From Stygiolobus azoricus (GTDB lineage: Archaea > Thermoproteota > Thermoprotei_A > Sulfolobales > Sulfolobaceae): 64,000 nt of DNA. A program made the position numbers and the translations under genes. Positions 46,083 through 55,801 of this stretch are shown piece after piece; the first letter of the stretch is position 1; every line of letters begins with the position of its first letter. The notes under the pieces are model-generated. The model saw only the letters and a program-made list of their open reading frames with translations, made no database searches and was not told the DNA's origin. Location: positions 1,386,001 to 1,450,000 of the forward strand of contig NZ_CP045483.1 of assembly GCF_009729035.1 (NCBI RefSeq), written 5' to 3'.

Positions 46083-46516
46083 AGATCGACCACATCTCCC
46101 TTGTTAATTTCCCCCATTCTTATAACATTACCGAATGAAGACAGATTAGGAACTTCCATATTGCCGTACACTAACACGCCTTTTGTCGATAGGTAGACTA
46201 CTAAGGGAATATGATACTCCAGTTCTAAGGGGTCTACTAACAGTGTGTAAATTAAAGGTCTGTGTCCCGTAGAAATTACGTAATTGGCGTAAACCTTCTC
46301 GGCTTCAACTTTCTTCATGAAATATTCCACGATCTCTTGTCTAGCTAAGAAAGAGATCTTCTTTACACCTTTAATGACGATGAGAACAAAGAGTGGTTTA
46401 TTGACGTCCTCTTCTTCTACTGCAGGACCACCGATTATTATAGTGCCGACTTTAATACCATAGTGTTGTATTACTCTGCTTAGGAAATCTTCCACGACGT
46501 CAAAAAGTTCTTTCAT
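46079..46516 (-). CDS. Degenerate nucleotidyltransferase-like protein (MNT-type partner)
   Basis: This 145-residue protein follows the layout of minimal nucleotidyltransferases: TIIIGGPAVEEEDVNKPLFVLIVIKG where G-S-x-x-x-G...D-x-D would stand, and a C-terminal DPLELEYHIPLVVYLSTKGVLVYG typical of MNT ends. The catalytic aspartates are absent, so it is probably inactive. Paired with the HEPN-like gene (4-base overlap). Confidence 0.5.
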   Translation of the reverse strand: MKELFDVVEDFLSRVIQHYGIKVGTIIIGGPAVEEEDVNKPLFVLIVIKGVKKISFLARQEIVEYFMKKVEAEKVYANYVISTGHRPLIYTLLVDPLELEYHIPLVVYLSTKGVLVYGNMEVPNLSSFGNVIRMGEINKGDVVDL

Positions 46517-46547
46517 ACTTTATTACTTACCTCTCAAACTGTTAAAT

Positions 46548-47054
46548 ATGAGTAATATAGTTGACGATTATTTAACAGCCCCACCCATAGAGAAACTAAA
46601 AGTCCTAGAGATAGAAATTCCATGCGGTACAGAATGTATAAAGTACTCTCATTTTAAGGATTTGTTAAACGTGGAGACTTTCAGGCAACAATTAGAGGTC
46701 ATAGACTCCCTTAAATCTCTAATTGAAGACAAGATAGACGTTTTGATAAGGGAGCTAGAGTCTCGAATGCCAATTAAAGTTAACACCTATGAGCTTGCTT
46801 ATTCTTTTTACAGAATAGTCGAGATTGGCGGGGATTACACTATTGGCTCTGACACTCTTAGATACGAAGACAAAGTAGTGTTCAAGGGTAGGTTCGAGGA
46901 GCTCATGACTGTATACAAGACTATCGAGGAGATTAAGAAAGAAGAACAATTAGTCAACTTATGCCATGAAATAAGGTATTTAAGCGAGTCTATGTGGGTA
47001 CATCTCGACAAAAACATCAGGAGGGCTCTAAATGAAAGTAAGGGTAGGAGTTGA
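46548..47054 (+). CDS. Hypothetical protein upstream of the PTPS-like gene
   Basis: This 168-residue alpha/beta protein starts with EKLKVLEIEIPCGTECIKYSHFKDLL (two close cysteines) and has long helices. It overlaps the PTPS-like gene by 23 bases. No family is recognised. Context suggests a role in pterin or tRNA-modification chemistry, which is inference. It diverges from the NTase-like gene, 31 bases apart. Confidence 0.5.
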   Translation: MSNIVDDYLTAPPIEKLKVLEIEIPCGTECIKYSHFKDLLNVETFRQQLEVIDSLKSLIEDKIDVLIRELESRMPIKVNTYELAYSFYRIVEIGGDYTIGSDTLRYEDKVVFKGRFEELMTVYKTIEEIKKEEQLVNLCHEIRYLSESMWVHLDKNIRRALNESKGRS

Positions 47055-47451
47055 AGGCTTATCATTCGATTCAGCTCACTACACGCTTTCTTCAGAGGGT
47101 AACGACCAGTTACATGGTCATACGTACAAAATATCAGCAGAAGTAGAGGGAGATGGAATAGACCCTAAGACAGGTTTCGTAATAGATTTCGGTCTGTTAA
47201 AGGCTACGTTACTTGAAATTATTAAGGAGTGGGATCATAAACTGTTGATCCCTAGAAAGGACTTAGAAAAGATTTCAGTAACAGGTCCCTTTAAGCTAGA
47301 GGTTAAAGTTATAGAAGCTGATTACCCTACGGTTGAATATATAGGATATGAAATAGCTAAGGAAATTTTCGGAAAGTTAGGTGGTAAGTACAACGTGAAA
47401 TTAAAGATATATGAAGGAGAAGGTAGCTACGCAATAATTGAATATCCTTGA
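47032..47451 (+). CDS. 6-pyruvoyl-tetrahydropterin synthase / QueD-like protein
   Basis: This 139-residue T-fold protein has zinc ligands His16 (FDSAHYT), His28 and His30 (LHGH). The active-site cysteine of the C-x3-HGH motif is Asn24 here, and Glu22 lies close by. It has a P-T-V-E-Y substrate-binding segment near residue 102 and a final E-G-E-G-S-Y. It may make 6-hydroxymethyl-dihydropterin, as PTPS-III-type variants do, or serve queuosine/archaeosine synthesis. Neighbouring MptE and DHPS-like genes favour pterins. Confidence 0.8.
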   Translation: MKVRVGVEGLSFDSAHYTLSSEGNDQLHGHTYKISAEVEGDGIDPKTGFVIDFGLLKATLLEIIKEWDHKLLIPRKDLEKISVTGPFKLEVKVIEADYPTVEYIGYEIAKEIFGKLGGKYNVKLKIYEGEGSYAIIEYP

Positions 47452-47455
47452 CGGA

Positions 47456-47860
47456 CTATCTAACTATTAGCCTTAAGCCTATATTGTCTATAAACTTCCC
47501 CCTTTTTTCCTTAGTGAAGCATAAAACACTACCGTCGTCAAAAGCATAACATGCATAAGGGTTTTCAGTGAAGGAACAAGGGGAAAATTGTTCTCCCTCA
47601 TTCCCTTCGTAAACGAAACCCTCTAGATAAACGTGGATAAACGATTTTCCATTACTTATCACCACACCGCCAAACACTTTTGCGTAACAAAGTCCTTTGT
47701 CATACTTGCAAGCGTCCGAGATATTGAATCCGTTACGTTTTAACTCTTCCAAAAAATCATCATGAGTAACTATGGGAGGAATTACTGCAATGTAAACTTT
47801 CAGTTTTTTATTTTTAGCCGTTTTTTCTATTACGCTCGGTACGGACGCTGTTATATCCAT
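47456..47860 (-). CDS. Cys-rich hypothetical protein overlapping the DHPS-like gene
   Basis: This 134-residue protein opens like an alpha/beta enzyme (KKLKVYIAVIPPIVTHDDF) and has five cysteines (CKYDKGLC, PCSFTENPYACYAF, VLCF). It starts inside the 3' end of the DHPS-like gene (47-base overlap), so it is part of that operon. Converges on the PTPS-like gene with a 4-base gap. No family recognised. Confidence 0.55.
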   Translation of the reverse strand: MDITASVPSVIEKTAKNKKLKVYIAVIPPIVTHDDFLEELKRNGFNISDACKYDKGLCYAKVFGGVVISNGKSFIHVYLEGFVYEGNEGEQFSPCSFTENPYACYAFDDGSVLCFTKEKRGKFIDNIGLRLIVR

Positions 47861-49337
47861 ACGGTTTGAAGAGTGGTTTATCTTGAATATATTCTTTACC
47901 CAAGTTAAGAGCTATCTCGGCTTTAGCTAACTCATAACCTATATATAATGCATGCTCCGCATTTACTCTAGTCTTCTCAAGAAGTCTTCTACCAATACTC
48001 AAACCATCAGTCCCTATCAACGTGAACTTTTGCTTCCTGTACCAGTTGAGGTAGATATATTTGTTATCCTTAACAATCTTTACGAAACCCTCGTCCATAT
48101 CCTTAGGCTCTATATGACCTTCAACTATCTCTGGCGAGTAAAGGTCAGTACTATTAGTATTCACTTTTCCTCTCTTTTTGTCTTTAAGGATAAGTAAATC
48201 AATTCCTAAGTCCTTAGGAACTTTATGTTCTTTCATAGCTATGCTAACCATTTGAGATGCTTTCTTGACTTCAAGTGCTGACCCCCTAGTCTTACCCTTA
48301 TCCATAATTAGTAAGTTACCCACACCCAACTCTCCAGCTATCGTAGTCATTAACGCGTTTACTCCAACACTGTCCGCGTCTATAAGCTCGGTGACGTTAA
48401 GTATTCCCATGAGCATTGGCTCATTTTTTACGGCTTCCCTCACTTTCTTAAACTCAATTATACTTTCAACTACTCCGTAAAGTGGTGGAGATAGTACTGG
48501 GTCAAGTATTACTTTTTCAAAACCTTTTTGCTTAGCCTTCTCGTACAACTTTAGAGTGATTTCAGCCCTATTTTCTGTTGTATAGGGTGCGATCACAAAT
48601 GAGGCGCCCTTCTTAATTACCTCAAGTTTTTCCATGTTCTCTTCGTTTAGGTTGAACACGAAACTTGCCCCAGCTTTCACACCTTCAACTAGCTCCTCTG
48701 GAGATGCAGAATCTATAGCGACCGGTATTAACTCTCTGAGATACGCCACTTTACTCCTAACATCGTCTAAATCATTATGACCGTTAGGAAAGCCCAGTAC
48801 TAAGATGTCTATAAAGTCTTTTTTCTCTAACACCTCCTCTTCGAGTTCCTTACAAGGTCTGGTAGCATCAACCTCGAGAAAGATCCTAAAAGGGGGAGGT
48901 ACAACAGGGATCTTTACGTTATCCACTTCGAATTTGTAGTAACCAGACTCCTCTATGCTTCTTAAAATGTCCTCCAGGTTCTTACCCCTCTCAATTTGGA
49001 TCAGCTTATCGGCAGGGTATACTGTAGACAGTTCATACCCTTTCTTTAATAGATCTAACGCAAATGGGAGATCTTGAATGTCTTCGGTACCTTTGTAGGC
49101 TTTTACCCCCACTTTTTCTTCGATGGTTTTTGTATCCCCACTAGACAACCCCGGGATTATGATAAGATCAAAGTTTTCTACTTTCTCCTTGAACTTCTTT
49201 AGACTCTCCGCTATATACTCCGTCGTCATTAGAGCCGCAACTGGATAATCCAAAACTAAAACATCGGCGTTGATTTTTTTAGCTACTTCCTCGACGGCTT
49301 TAAACGCCAATTTACCGGTTACTAAAAGTATTTTCAC
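47814..49337 (-). CDS. Dihydropteroate-synthase-related protein
   Basis: This 507-residue protein belongs to the archaeal DHPS-related family. The N-terminal ~170 residues are a Rossmann-like domain (MKILLVTGKLAFKAVEEVAKK). A TIM barrel with pterin-binding features follows: PVAIDSASPEELVEG, KVILDPVLSPPLYG and MLMGILNVTELIDADSVGVN. It would join the pterin made by MptE to a p-aminobenzoate-like acceptor or carry out a related methanopterin step. The exact reaction is not established from sequence. Confidence 0.82.
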   Translation of the reverse strand: MKILLVTGKLAFKAVEEVAKKINADVLVLDYPVAALMTTEYIAESLKKFKEKVENFDLIIIPGLSSGDTKTIEEKVGVKAYKGTEDIQDLPFALDLLKKGYELSTVYPADKLIQIERGKNLEDILRSIEESGYYKFEVDNVKIPVVPPPFRIFLEVDATRPCKELEEEVLEKKDFIDILVLGFPNGHNDLDDVRSKVAYLRELIPVAIDSASPEELVEGVKAGASFVFNLNEENMEKLEVIKKGASFVIAPYTTENRAEITLKLYEKAKQKGFEKVILDPVLSPPLYGVVESIIEFKKVREAVKNEPMLMGILNVTELIDADSVGVNALMTTIAGELGVGNLLIMDKGKTRGSALEVKKASQMVSIAMKEHKVPKDLGIDLLILKDKKRGKVNTNSTDLYSPEIVEGHIEPKDMDEGFVKIVKDNKYIYLNWYRKQKFTLIGTDGLSIGRRLLEKTRVNAEHALYIGYELAKAEIALNLGKEYIQDKPLFKPYGYNSVRTERNRKNG

Positions 49338-49414
49338 AAAGTTTAAGTCTCAAAACCACCCTTATAAATGAAAGTTCAGAAAGTCTTAAATTCCATGGGA
49401 AATGAAATGAAAAT

Positions 49415-50386
49415 ATGAGTCTTATACCAAAATCAGCTGACATTAAACCCGGTGAAACTTTTGATTTAATTATTGTAGGCCTCGGTCCAGCTGCATACAG
49501 TGCTGCACTTTACGCCGCAAGATACATGTTGAAGACACTCGTTATCGGAGAGACACCTGGTGGACAACTCACTGAGGCAGGGGAAGTAGACGACTACCTT
49601 GGACTAATTGGTATTAATGCACAAGACATGATAAAAGTGTTTAATAAGCACATAGAGAAATACAATGTCCCAGTAATCTTAGACCATGTAGAGAGTTTTA
49701 GGAAGGACGGAGATGAATTCGTAGTAAAGGCTAAGAAGAAAGGGGAATTTAAAGCAAAGAGCATTATATTAGCCATAGGAGTGAAGAGGAGGAAACTTAA
49801 TGTACCAGGTGAGGCTGAGTTTACAGGGAGGGGTGTGTCCTACTGCTCAATCTGTGACGCGCCCTTATTTAAGAACAGGATTGTAGCTGTGATAGGTGGT
49901 GGTGATTCGGCCTTAGAAGGTGCTGAAATTCTATCAAGGTATGCGACTAAAGTATATCTTATTCATAGAAGGGACGAGTTTAAGGGACAACCGATCTACC
50001 TAGAGAACATAAAAGCAAAGCCTAATGTCGAGATAATCCTCAACACTGTTGTCACTGAAATTAAGGGAGATAAATTAGTGAAGTCAATAGTCACTAAGAA
50101 CGTGAAGACTGGAGAAACTAAGGAATTAAACGTCAATGGAGTATTTGTGGAGATAGGGTTTGAACCACCGACGGATTTCGCAAGAGCTAACGGACTTGAA
50201 ACTGATACCATGGGATATATAAAAGTGGACGAGTGGATGAGAACTAATATACAAGGAGTGTTTGCAGCTGGGGATTGTACGGGAATGTGGTTAGGTTTCA
50301 GACAAGTCATAACTTCAGCCGCTCAAGGTGCAGTAGCTGCTCACTCTGCGTTTAGATATCTTAATGAAATGAAGAGGAAAAAATAA
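49415..50386 (+). CDS. trxB: Thioredoxin reductase
   Basis: This 323-residue FAD/NAD(P) oxidoreductase has [15 protein letters not shown] (FAD site, residues 21-35), the redox-active CSIC (Cys144/Cys147), [13 protein letters not shown] (nucleotide site), and the C-terminal FAD signature VFAAGDCTG. It reduces thioredoxin or glutaredoxin-like proteins and could serve the peroxiredoxin at 4165. The next gene starts on the base after its stop. Confidence 0.94.
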   Translation: MSLIPKSADIKPGETFDLIIVGLGPAAYSAALYAARYMLKTLVIGETPGGQLTEAGEVDDYLGLIGINAQDMIKVFNKHIEKYNVPVILDHVESFRKDGDEFVVKAKKKGEFKAKSIILAIGVKRRKLNVPGEAEFTGRGVSYCSICDAPLFKNRIVAVIGGGDSALEGAEILSRYATKVYLIHRRDEFKGQPIYLENIKAKPNVEIILNTVVTEIKGDKLVKSIVTKNVKTGETKELNVNGVFVEIGFEPPTDFARANGLETDTMGYIKVDEWMRTNIQGVFAAGDCTGMWLGFRQVITSAAQGAVAAHSAFRYLNEMKRKK

Positions 50387-51181
50387 ATGAGAAGAGATGA
50401 AATAACGAAAATAGGGATAGAGGTAGCTAAGTTCTTAAGAGAGAAAAAAGATTCATCTGACATTGCTAAAATTATAGCTACCCATGAAGACGACGTTACT
50501 AGAAAGATTGACAAAGAGAGCGAAGAATATATATTCGAGCTTATGAGAGAGACAGGTTATAGATTCAAATTTATTTCAGAGGAAGCAGGAACTGTAGAAG
50601 ACTCAGGTTACGAATATAAAGCGATAATTGACCCCATTGATGGGAGTACTAATTTTGTTTCTGGTATTCCGTGGTCTTCAGTATCAATAGCTGTTTACAA
50701 AAGTGATGAAAATAACTTGTTACGATCAATTACCGGGGTTATTACAAATATATTCACAATGGACACTTTTTCTTACGATGAGAAGTACGCTTACGTTAAT
50801 GATAAGGTAGTACAAACTATCAGAAAACCGGAAAAGACACTTATCTTAGCTTACTTTTCGAGGAGTAAATTCGAAACGGTAAAGGAGTTTTTAAGCAAAG
50901 TCAAGGACTATAAACTCAGAAGTTTAGGTAGTGCATCCCTCGATATGGTTCTTGTTTGTATGGGAAAAGCTACTATGTTCTTCGATATTAGAGGAAAACT
51001 GAGAAACGTAGATATTGCAGCTTCAAGTAACTTCTGTAATAGACTGGGGATAAATCCTCATGATAAAAAGTTAGAAAATATAAATTCAAGTTTGGAAAAA
51101 GTAAGTACGCTAAGTGAAGTCATTGTATCTCTTGATCAGAATTTGAGTTCTTATCTTTCCTCTGCTTTACAGAAGGCTTAA
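50387..51181 (+). CDS. Inositol-monophosphatase / fructose-1,6-bisphosphatase family phosphatase
   Basis: This 264-residue enzyme has the metal-binding sites ISEEAG (Glu65/Glu66) and [10 protein letters not shown] (Asp82, Asp85), and a C-terminal R-N-V-D-I-A-A region where the family has W-D. Archaeal members dephosphorylate inositol-1-phosphate or fructose-1,6-bisphosphate. It is directly joined to trxB. Its last 62 bases overlap the convergent AAA gene. Confidence 0.88.
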   Translation: MRRDEITKIGIEVAKFLREKKDSSDIAKIIATHEDDVTRKIDKESEEYIFELMRETGYRFKFISEEAGTVEDSGYEYKAIIDPIDGSTNFVSGIPWSSVSIAVYKSDENNLLRSITGVITNIFTMDTFSYDEKYAYVNDKVVQTIRKPEKTLILAYFSRSKFETVKEFLSKVKDYKLRSLGSASLDMVLVCMGKATMFFDIRGKLRNVDIAASSNFCNRLGINPHDKKLENINSSLEKVSTLSEVIVSLDQNLSSYLSSALQKA

Positions 51182-52946
51182 CCATCTCTACCGCTTCTAC
51201 TAAGTCTTCATAAGTGAGTTTTCTCTGGACGTTCCCTTTAATTATCTCCCTCAAAACTTTAAGTTTAGCTTCTCTAGCTACAGCTGCAAGATCAGCACCA
51301 CTGAACCCCTCTGTAATCTCAGCTATCTTAGTACAGCTAACTTGTTCGCACTCCTCTTTTCCTATATACTTCTTTAGGATATCCTCCCTCTCTTCTCTAT
51401 TTGGTAAAGGCATGAAAATTATTCTGTCAAACCTACCTGGTCTCTTTAAGGCTGGATCAATATCCTCAATCCTATTTGTTGTTCCTATAACTACTACCTC
51501 TTTAAGGCTTCTTATTCCATCCATTTCTGTCAATAACTGGTTCACTATCTTAGATAACTCAGCCTTCTGTCCCTCCCTTCTAGGAGCTATAGCATCTAAC
51601 TCGTCAAGTAGTATGATTGACGGTTTGTTCTCCCTAGCCCTGTTGAAGACCTCTTTTACAGTACTAACTGCTCCTTCATAACCTTTATATAATATTTCTG
51701 CACCACTCAACATTATCAGTTTCACTTTCAACGTTCTAGCCAGGGCTTTAGCCATCATAGTTTTACCTACTCCCGGCGGTCCGTATAGTAGTATTCCCCT
51801 TATAGGGGGGATTTTCATCTGTTCCATTAAGTTAGAATACTTTAACTGAACTTCAAGTAAGTCGTAGAGCTCCTTTTTTACGTTAAAATATCCGCCTATA
51901 TCATCTAAAGTGATCCTTTCGGAATATTCGTCTTCTACTATTTCAGGTCCTTTAAACTTCCTTTCATAATCCATGCGGAATTTCTCATAGTCATCAAGCA
52001 TTTGTAACGTTACGCTTGGCTTATACCTCTTTATTACTTCTACGAAATCCTCCATTGTTATCTGCCTTTCCCGTCCGGTCTCAAGGCTCTCAATGGCAGC
52101 TTTTCTTGCTACCTCTTGACATACGTTTGCCAGATCGGCTCCGGTAAATCTCTCAGTCATCTCAGCAATCTTGTCTAAGTCTACATTTTCGGCTAGCGGT
52201 TTGCCCATACAGTGAATCTTCAAAATCTCTTTTCTAGATTTTTTATCCGGAACTCCTACATAGATAAGTTTGTCAAATCTCCCAGCCCTAAGTAGAGCCT
52301 TATCAAGAAGTTGAGGTACATTAGTAGAACCTACAATTATTACACCATCCTCACTATGAATCCCATCTATCTCAGATAACATTAAGGAAAGTAGTCTTGG
52401 TGTTACAGAATCACCAGTGTGGCTTTCCCTTTTTACTCCAATAGTATCTATTTCGTCAAAAAAGAGAATACATGGTGCGTTTTTCCTCGCATTTGCGAAA
52501 AGCTCCCTCAATCTAGCCTCACTTTCACCGTACCACTTGCTCATTATATCGCTAATATTAACGTAAATGAAGTTGATCTTAGCTTCATTAGCTAAAGCCC
52601 TCATCATTAAAGATTTACCACACCCAGGTGGACCGAACAAGAGAATACCCTTAGGGGGTCTCAAACCGTATCTTTTAGCCAGATCTTTATGTTTTAGGGG
52701 AAGTTCAATATATTCCTTAATCTCCTTTTTTACATCTTCATAACCGCCTATCATGTCCCACGTTATTTTCTCCACTGTATCATCCTTTTTCTTAGTACTT
52801 TTCTGCTGTAATTGTACTGCCTTATCTGAAAGCATAAACTTTTGAGTGTTCTTTTTAAATAACATATAAAGTAAAGTCATCATGACTGCAAGCACCCCTA
52901 CCAATGATATAATAGTTTCTACATCTTGCGAAAAGACCATAATCAA
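51120..52946 (-). CDS. Membrane-anchored double-AAA ATPase (Cdc48/VAT-like)
   Basis: This 608-residue protein has an N-terminal membrane segment (residues ~10-30) in place of the Cdc48 N-domain. Two AAA modules follow. The first has Walker A GPPGCGKS at 105-112, [11 protein letters not shown], and the arginine finger region LRAGRFD. The second has [24 protein letters not shown] and KRPGRFD. It would unfold or extract proteins at the membrane, perhaps feeding the proteasome. Unlike soluble VAT it lacks the double-psi barrel. Confidence 0.88.
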   Translation of the reverse strand: MIMVFSQDVETIISLVGVLAVMMTLLYMLFKKNTQKFMLSDKAVQLQQKSTKKKDDTVEKITWDMIGGYEDVKKEIKEYIELPLKHKDLAKRYGLRPPKGILLFGPPGCGKSLMMRALANEAKINFIYVNISDIMSKWYGESEARLRELFANARKNAPCILFFDEIDTIGVKRESHTGDSVTPRLLSLMLSEIDGIHSEDGVIIVGSTNVPQLLDKALLRAGRFDKLIYVGVPDKKSRKEILKIHCMGKPLAENVDLDKIAEMTERFTGADLANVCQEVARKAAIESLETGRERQITMEDFVEVIKRYKPSVTLQMLDDYEKFRMDYERKFKGPEIVEDEYSERITLDDIGGYFNVKKELYDLLEVQLKYSNLMEQMKIPPIRGILLYGPPGVGKTMMAKALARTLKVKLIMLSGAEILYKGYEGAVSTVKEVFNRARENKPSIILLDELDAIAPRREGQKAELSKIVNQLLTEMDGIRSLKEVVVIGTTNRIEDIDPALKRPGRFDRIIFMPLPNREEREDILKKYIGKEECEQVSCTKIAEITEGFSGADLAAVAREAKLKVLREIIKGNVQRKLTYEDLVEAVEMVKPSVKQRKDKNSNSDQEIQ

Positions 52947-52970
52947 ACATCATTATGGAATTACAAATAT

Positions 52971-54542
52971 TTAAGTCATAGTTAGGTTTTTCAAATCTCG
53001 AAGAATTTCCATGGCAGCGTTATATCCTGGTGCACCAGTAACACCACCGCCCGGATGAGTTCCGGAACCACATAAGTATAAGTTCCTTATAGGAGTTCTG
53101 TAATCCGAATAACCTAACAACGGCCTGAAAACATACAATTGATCAGGGGTCATGTCTAGGTGAAATATATTACCTCCCCACATCCCGAACCTCCTTTCGA
53201 TATCCAAAGGAGTTAGGAACTCCATCTTCACGGGCTTGAAATTAGGAGCATACTCCCTTACTGTCTCAAGAACGATCTCTATCATTTTGTCCTTTAAGTC
53301 ATCAAGCTTAGGGGAGTAGGGCAAGTATTGACCGAATATATTAAACACGAATTTTCCTTGCGGAGCTAACGTAGGGTCTACTGTAGATGGGATGTTGATA
53401 GAAAGCCATGGCTTCTTAGAATAACCGAAAAACTTAGAGTCTAAGTAAGCATTCTCTATATAGTCTATTGAAGGCATTATAAGGATTGAAGCCTTATGTT
53501 CGTCTGTTAGCGACTTACCTTTACCGAAATCCGGTAACTCTTCCAAGTAACCGTTAATTTTGAAAGACACACCAGTAGTTTTCAGTGCATTTACTCTCCT
53601 CAAAAAATCGTCTTCCAGATCCGAGTTTCTTGCAAGCTTAAGAAACGTAGTTTTAGGATCCGCATTTGACACCACTATCCTACTCTCCACGACTTTTCCG
53701 TTTTTCAGTTTCACACCAACTACCCTCTCCTTTCCGTCAGGGTCCTTTTTAGTGAGTATTTCATCTACTTCTGATGAAGTGAAGATCTCTACTCCAAGAT
53801 CTCTCGCTGCACTAGCTACCGCCTTACTTACGGCCCCCATACCTCCCTCTACATACCCCCATGCACCTTTTATCCCGTTCACCTCACCTATGTTGTGGTG
53901 CAGAAACACATAAGCAGTACCGGGAGTCGAGGGAGAGGCATAAGTGCCGACAACTGCGTCCTCAATTAAAGCCGCTTTTACCTCTTCAGACTCAAAGAAC
54001 TCGTCCAAAAACGACTTCCCGTCTTGGAAGAACATCCTAGCCAGACTTAAGGCTTTATCCTCGTCTATGCTCAGACTCTTAAATAACGAAAAGAGCTCTT
54101 CTACCTCAGAAAATTTAGGAGGACGGTTTAGCATGAAAAGGTCAGCAACGGAGGAGAAAGTATCCAGAAGTTGGACAAATTTCTCGTAGTTCTTCGCATC
54201 GTTTTTAGAATACTTCTCAATTTCCTTTATTGTCCTTCTTGTGTCCGTCCATATAGAAATCCCTTTACCGTTCCCAAAAGGTACGTAAATTCCCGGGTCT
54301 TTAAGGTAAACCTTAAGACCGTATTTCTCTAAATGCAGATCTTCAATTATTTTTCTCCTTAACAAACTTAAGACGTAGGAGCCTGTTGATACTCTAATTC
54401 CAGGCCATAACTCTTCAGTTGCAGCGGCCCCTCCGATTATTCCTCTTCTTTCGAATACCGCAACTTTTAGGCCTTCCTTTGCAAGATATGCAGCAGTAAC
54501 AAGTCCATTATGTCCTCCTCCTATTATTATCGCGTCGTACAT
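52971..54542 (-). CDS. Phytoene-desaturase-like FAD oxidoreductase
   Basis: This 523-residue flavoprotein opens with the dinucleotide motif IIIGGGHNGLVTAAYLAKEG and an E-R-R-x-x-x-G-G-A-A-A-T-E-E segment. It ends with LYLCGSGTHPGGGVTGAPGYNAA, the C-terminal carotenoid-oxidoreductase signature. It may act on carotenoids, other isoprenoids or geranylgeranyl lipids. It follows a 44-residue membrane protein whose stop is two bases before its ATG. Confidence 0.88.
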   Translation of the reverse strand: MYDAIIIGGGHNGLVTAAYLAKEGLKVAVFERRGIIGGAAATEELWPGIRVSTGSYVLSLLRRKIIEDLHLEKYGLKVYLKDPGIYVPFGNGKGISIWTDTRRTIKEIEKYSKNDAKNYEKFVQLLDTFSSVADLFMLNRPPKFSEVEELFSLFKSLSIDEDKALSLARMFFQDGKSFLDEFFESEEVKAALIEDAVVGTYASPSTPGTAYVFLHHNIGEVNGIKGAWGYVEGGMGAVSKAVASAARDLGVEIFTSSEVDEILTKKDPDGKERVVGVKLKNGKVVESRIVVSNADPKTTFLKLARNSDLEDDFLRRVNALKTTGVSFKINGYLEELPDFGKGKSLTDEHKASILIMPSIDYIENAYLDSKFFGYSKKPWLSINIPSTVDPTLAPQGKFVFNIFGQYLPYSPKLDDLKDKMIEIVLETVREYAPNFKPVKMEFLTPLDIERRFGMWGGNIFHLDMTPDQLYVFRPLLGYSDYRTPIRNLYLCGSGTHPGGGVTGAPGYNAAMEILRDLKNLTMT

Positions 54543-54543
54543 C

Positions 54544-54678
54544 TTATCCAGTACCCCGCCTTATTCTAAAAAAAGCCGCAATGGCTGCACCTGCAACTGA
54601 TAAACCTATAGCGAGGTAAGCAAAAATTGTTATCATGTTCTGAATAGCTAACTCATCAGGGGGTATTGTAGTAGCCAT
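54544..54678 (-). CDS. 44-residue single-pass membrane protein
   Basis: This gene is too short for routine ORF calling. The ATG at 54678 gives MATTIPPDELAIQNMI, then one hydrophobic helix (residues ~18-38), then the basic end FRIRRGTG. A GTTTTATC tract about 26 bases upstream favours this start over the ATG at 54684. Its stop precedes the phytoene-desaturase-like ATG by two bases, so it is co-translated and may anchor or regulate that enzyme. Confidence 0.6.
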   Translation of the reverse strand: MATTIPPDELAIQNMITIFAYLAIGLSVAGAAIAAFFRIRRGTG

Positions 54679-54718
54679 GATCATATAACTTCATTAACTC
54701 AGATAAAACTTTACTGGT

Positions 54719-55801
54719 ATGGAGTTAGTATACCCTGATTATTCTTCGAGAAGTATTTATAATCTAGCCTGTGGAATAGCTGAATTTCTCGGGGTAAATA
54801 GGCAATGCAAAGGCAATAAGATTGGTATAACCGGCAAAAGATTAGTCTTAGCGCTGATTGATGGAATGGGTTATAAGATGATGGAGAATGCGGGAATAAA
54901 TGTAGACACTTATATAACTACGGTTTTCCCTTCAACTACAGCAACAGTCATAACAACACTATTTACGGCCCAACTACCTGGAGAGCACGGAATTTTAGGC
55001 TATACAACATATTCCAAGAAACTCGGTTCTGTGATTAACACGTTGAAGTATACTTACCCCTTAATAGACTCAAGGGACTCGATACAAGTTAAGTATTCTA
55101 CACTATTCCCAGAGGCAAAGAGTTATTTAGCCGAGGTAACGGATAAGAACACAGTAGCGGTAATACCCAAGGGTTTAAACGATACTGAATTTACTAACAT
55201 GACTCACGGTAAGGTGAAAGTGACAAAGACATATAGCACTTATTTTGACGCATTCTACGAACTCAGTAACGTTTTGAATGAGAATTATGATTTTGTGTAC
55301 TTTTATATACCGGACGTCGACACATTGGCTCATAAGCACGGCCCTAACACTGAAGTGGTCAAGGAGGCGATGAGAGATATCTACGGAAGATTGACTAAAC
55401 TAGCTGCGTTGAAAAGGGAATACGAATTCGTTATTGTCGCAGATCATGGTCATGTACAAACAAGAGAGCATGTAATTTTCAATAATGACACTGAATTGCT
55501 TAACATTTTAGATTTCCCCCCTTATGGCGACTCAAGAGCTATTTTCCTCCACAGTAAGTACGATCTGAAGACCTACCTTTACTCAAAGTATCCTTCATTA
55601 AAGGTATTCCCTAGGAGTGAATTTGAAAAGTTATTAGGTAAGGAAGGGTCTTACGCTGATTTCATAGCAGTCCCTGATGATGATAAGGCTTACGTTTATT
55701 TATTTAAACAACAACAAGATGAGTATACAAAGTTAATAGGCCATCATGGGGGACTAAGTGAGGACGAAATGAAAATACCTTTGGTGATGATGAATGGTTG
55801 A
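54719..55801 (+). CDS. Alkaline-phosphatase-superfamily phosphodiesterase/pyrophosphatase
   Basis: This 360-residue protein of the AlkP/nucleotide-pyrophosphatase type has metal Asp48 (ALIDGMG), a nucleophile Thr near 73 (FPSTTATV), D-V-D-T-L-A-H-K-H-G-P, ADHGH, and a closing GHHGG. It hydrolyses phosphate esters or diesters; the substrate is unknown. The end overlaps the phosphoribosyltransferase start by 8 bases. Confidence 0.85.
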   Translation: MELVYPDYSSRSIYNLACGIAEFLGVNRQCKGNKIGITGKRLVLALIDGMGYKMMENAGINVDTYITTVFPSTTATVITTLFTAQLPGEHGILGYTTYSKKLGSVINTLKYTYPLIDSRDSIQVKYSTLFPEAKSYLAEVTDKNTVAVIPKGLNDTEFTNMTHGKVKVTKTYSTYFDAFYELSNVLNENYDFVYFYIPDVDTLAHKHGPNTEVVKEAMRDIYGRLTKLAALKREYEFVIVADHGHVQTREHVIFNNDTELLNILDFPPYGDSRAIFLHSKYDLKTYLYSKYPSLKVFPRSEFEKLLGKEGSYADFIAVPDDDKAYVYLFKQQQDEYTKLIGHHGGLSEDEMKIPLVMMNG

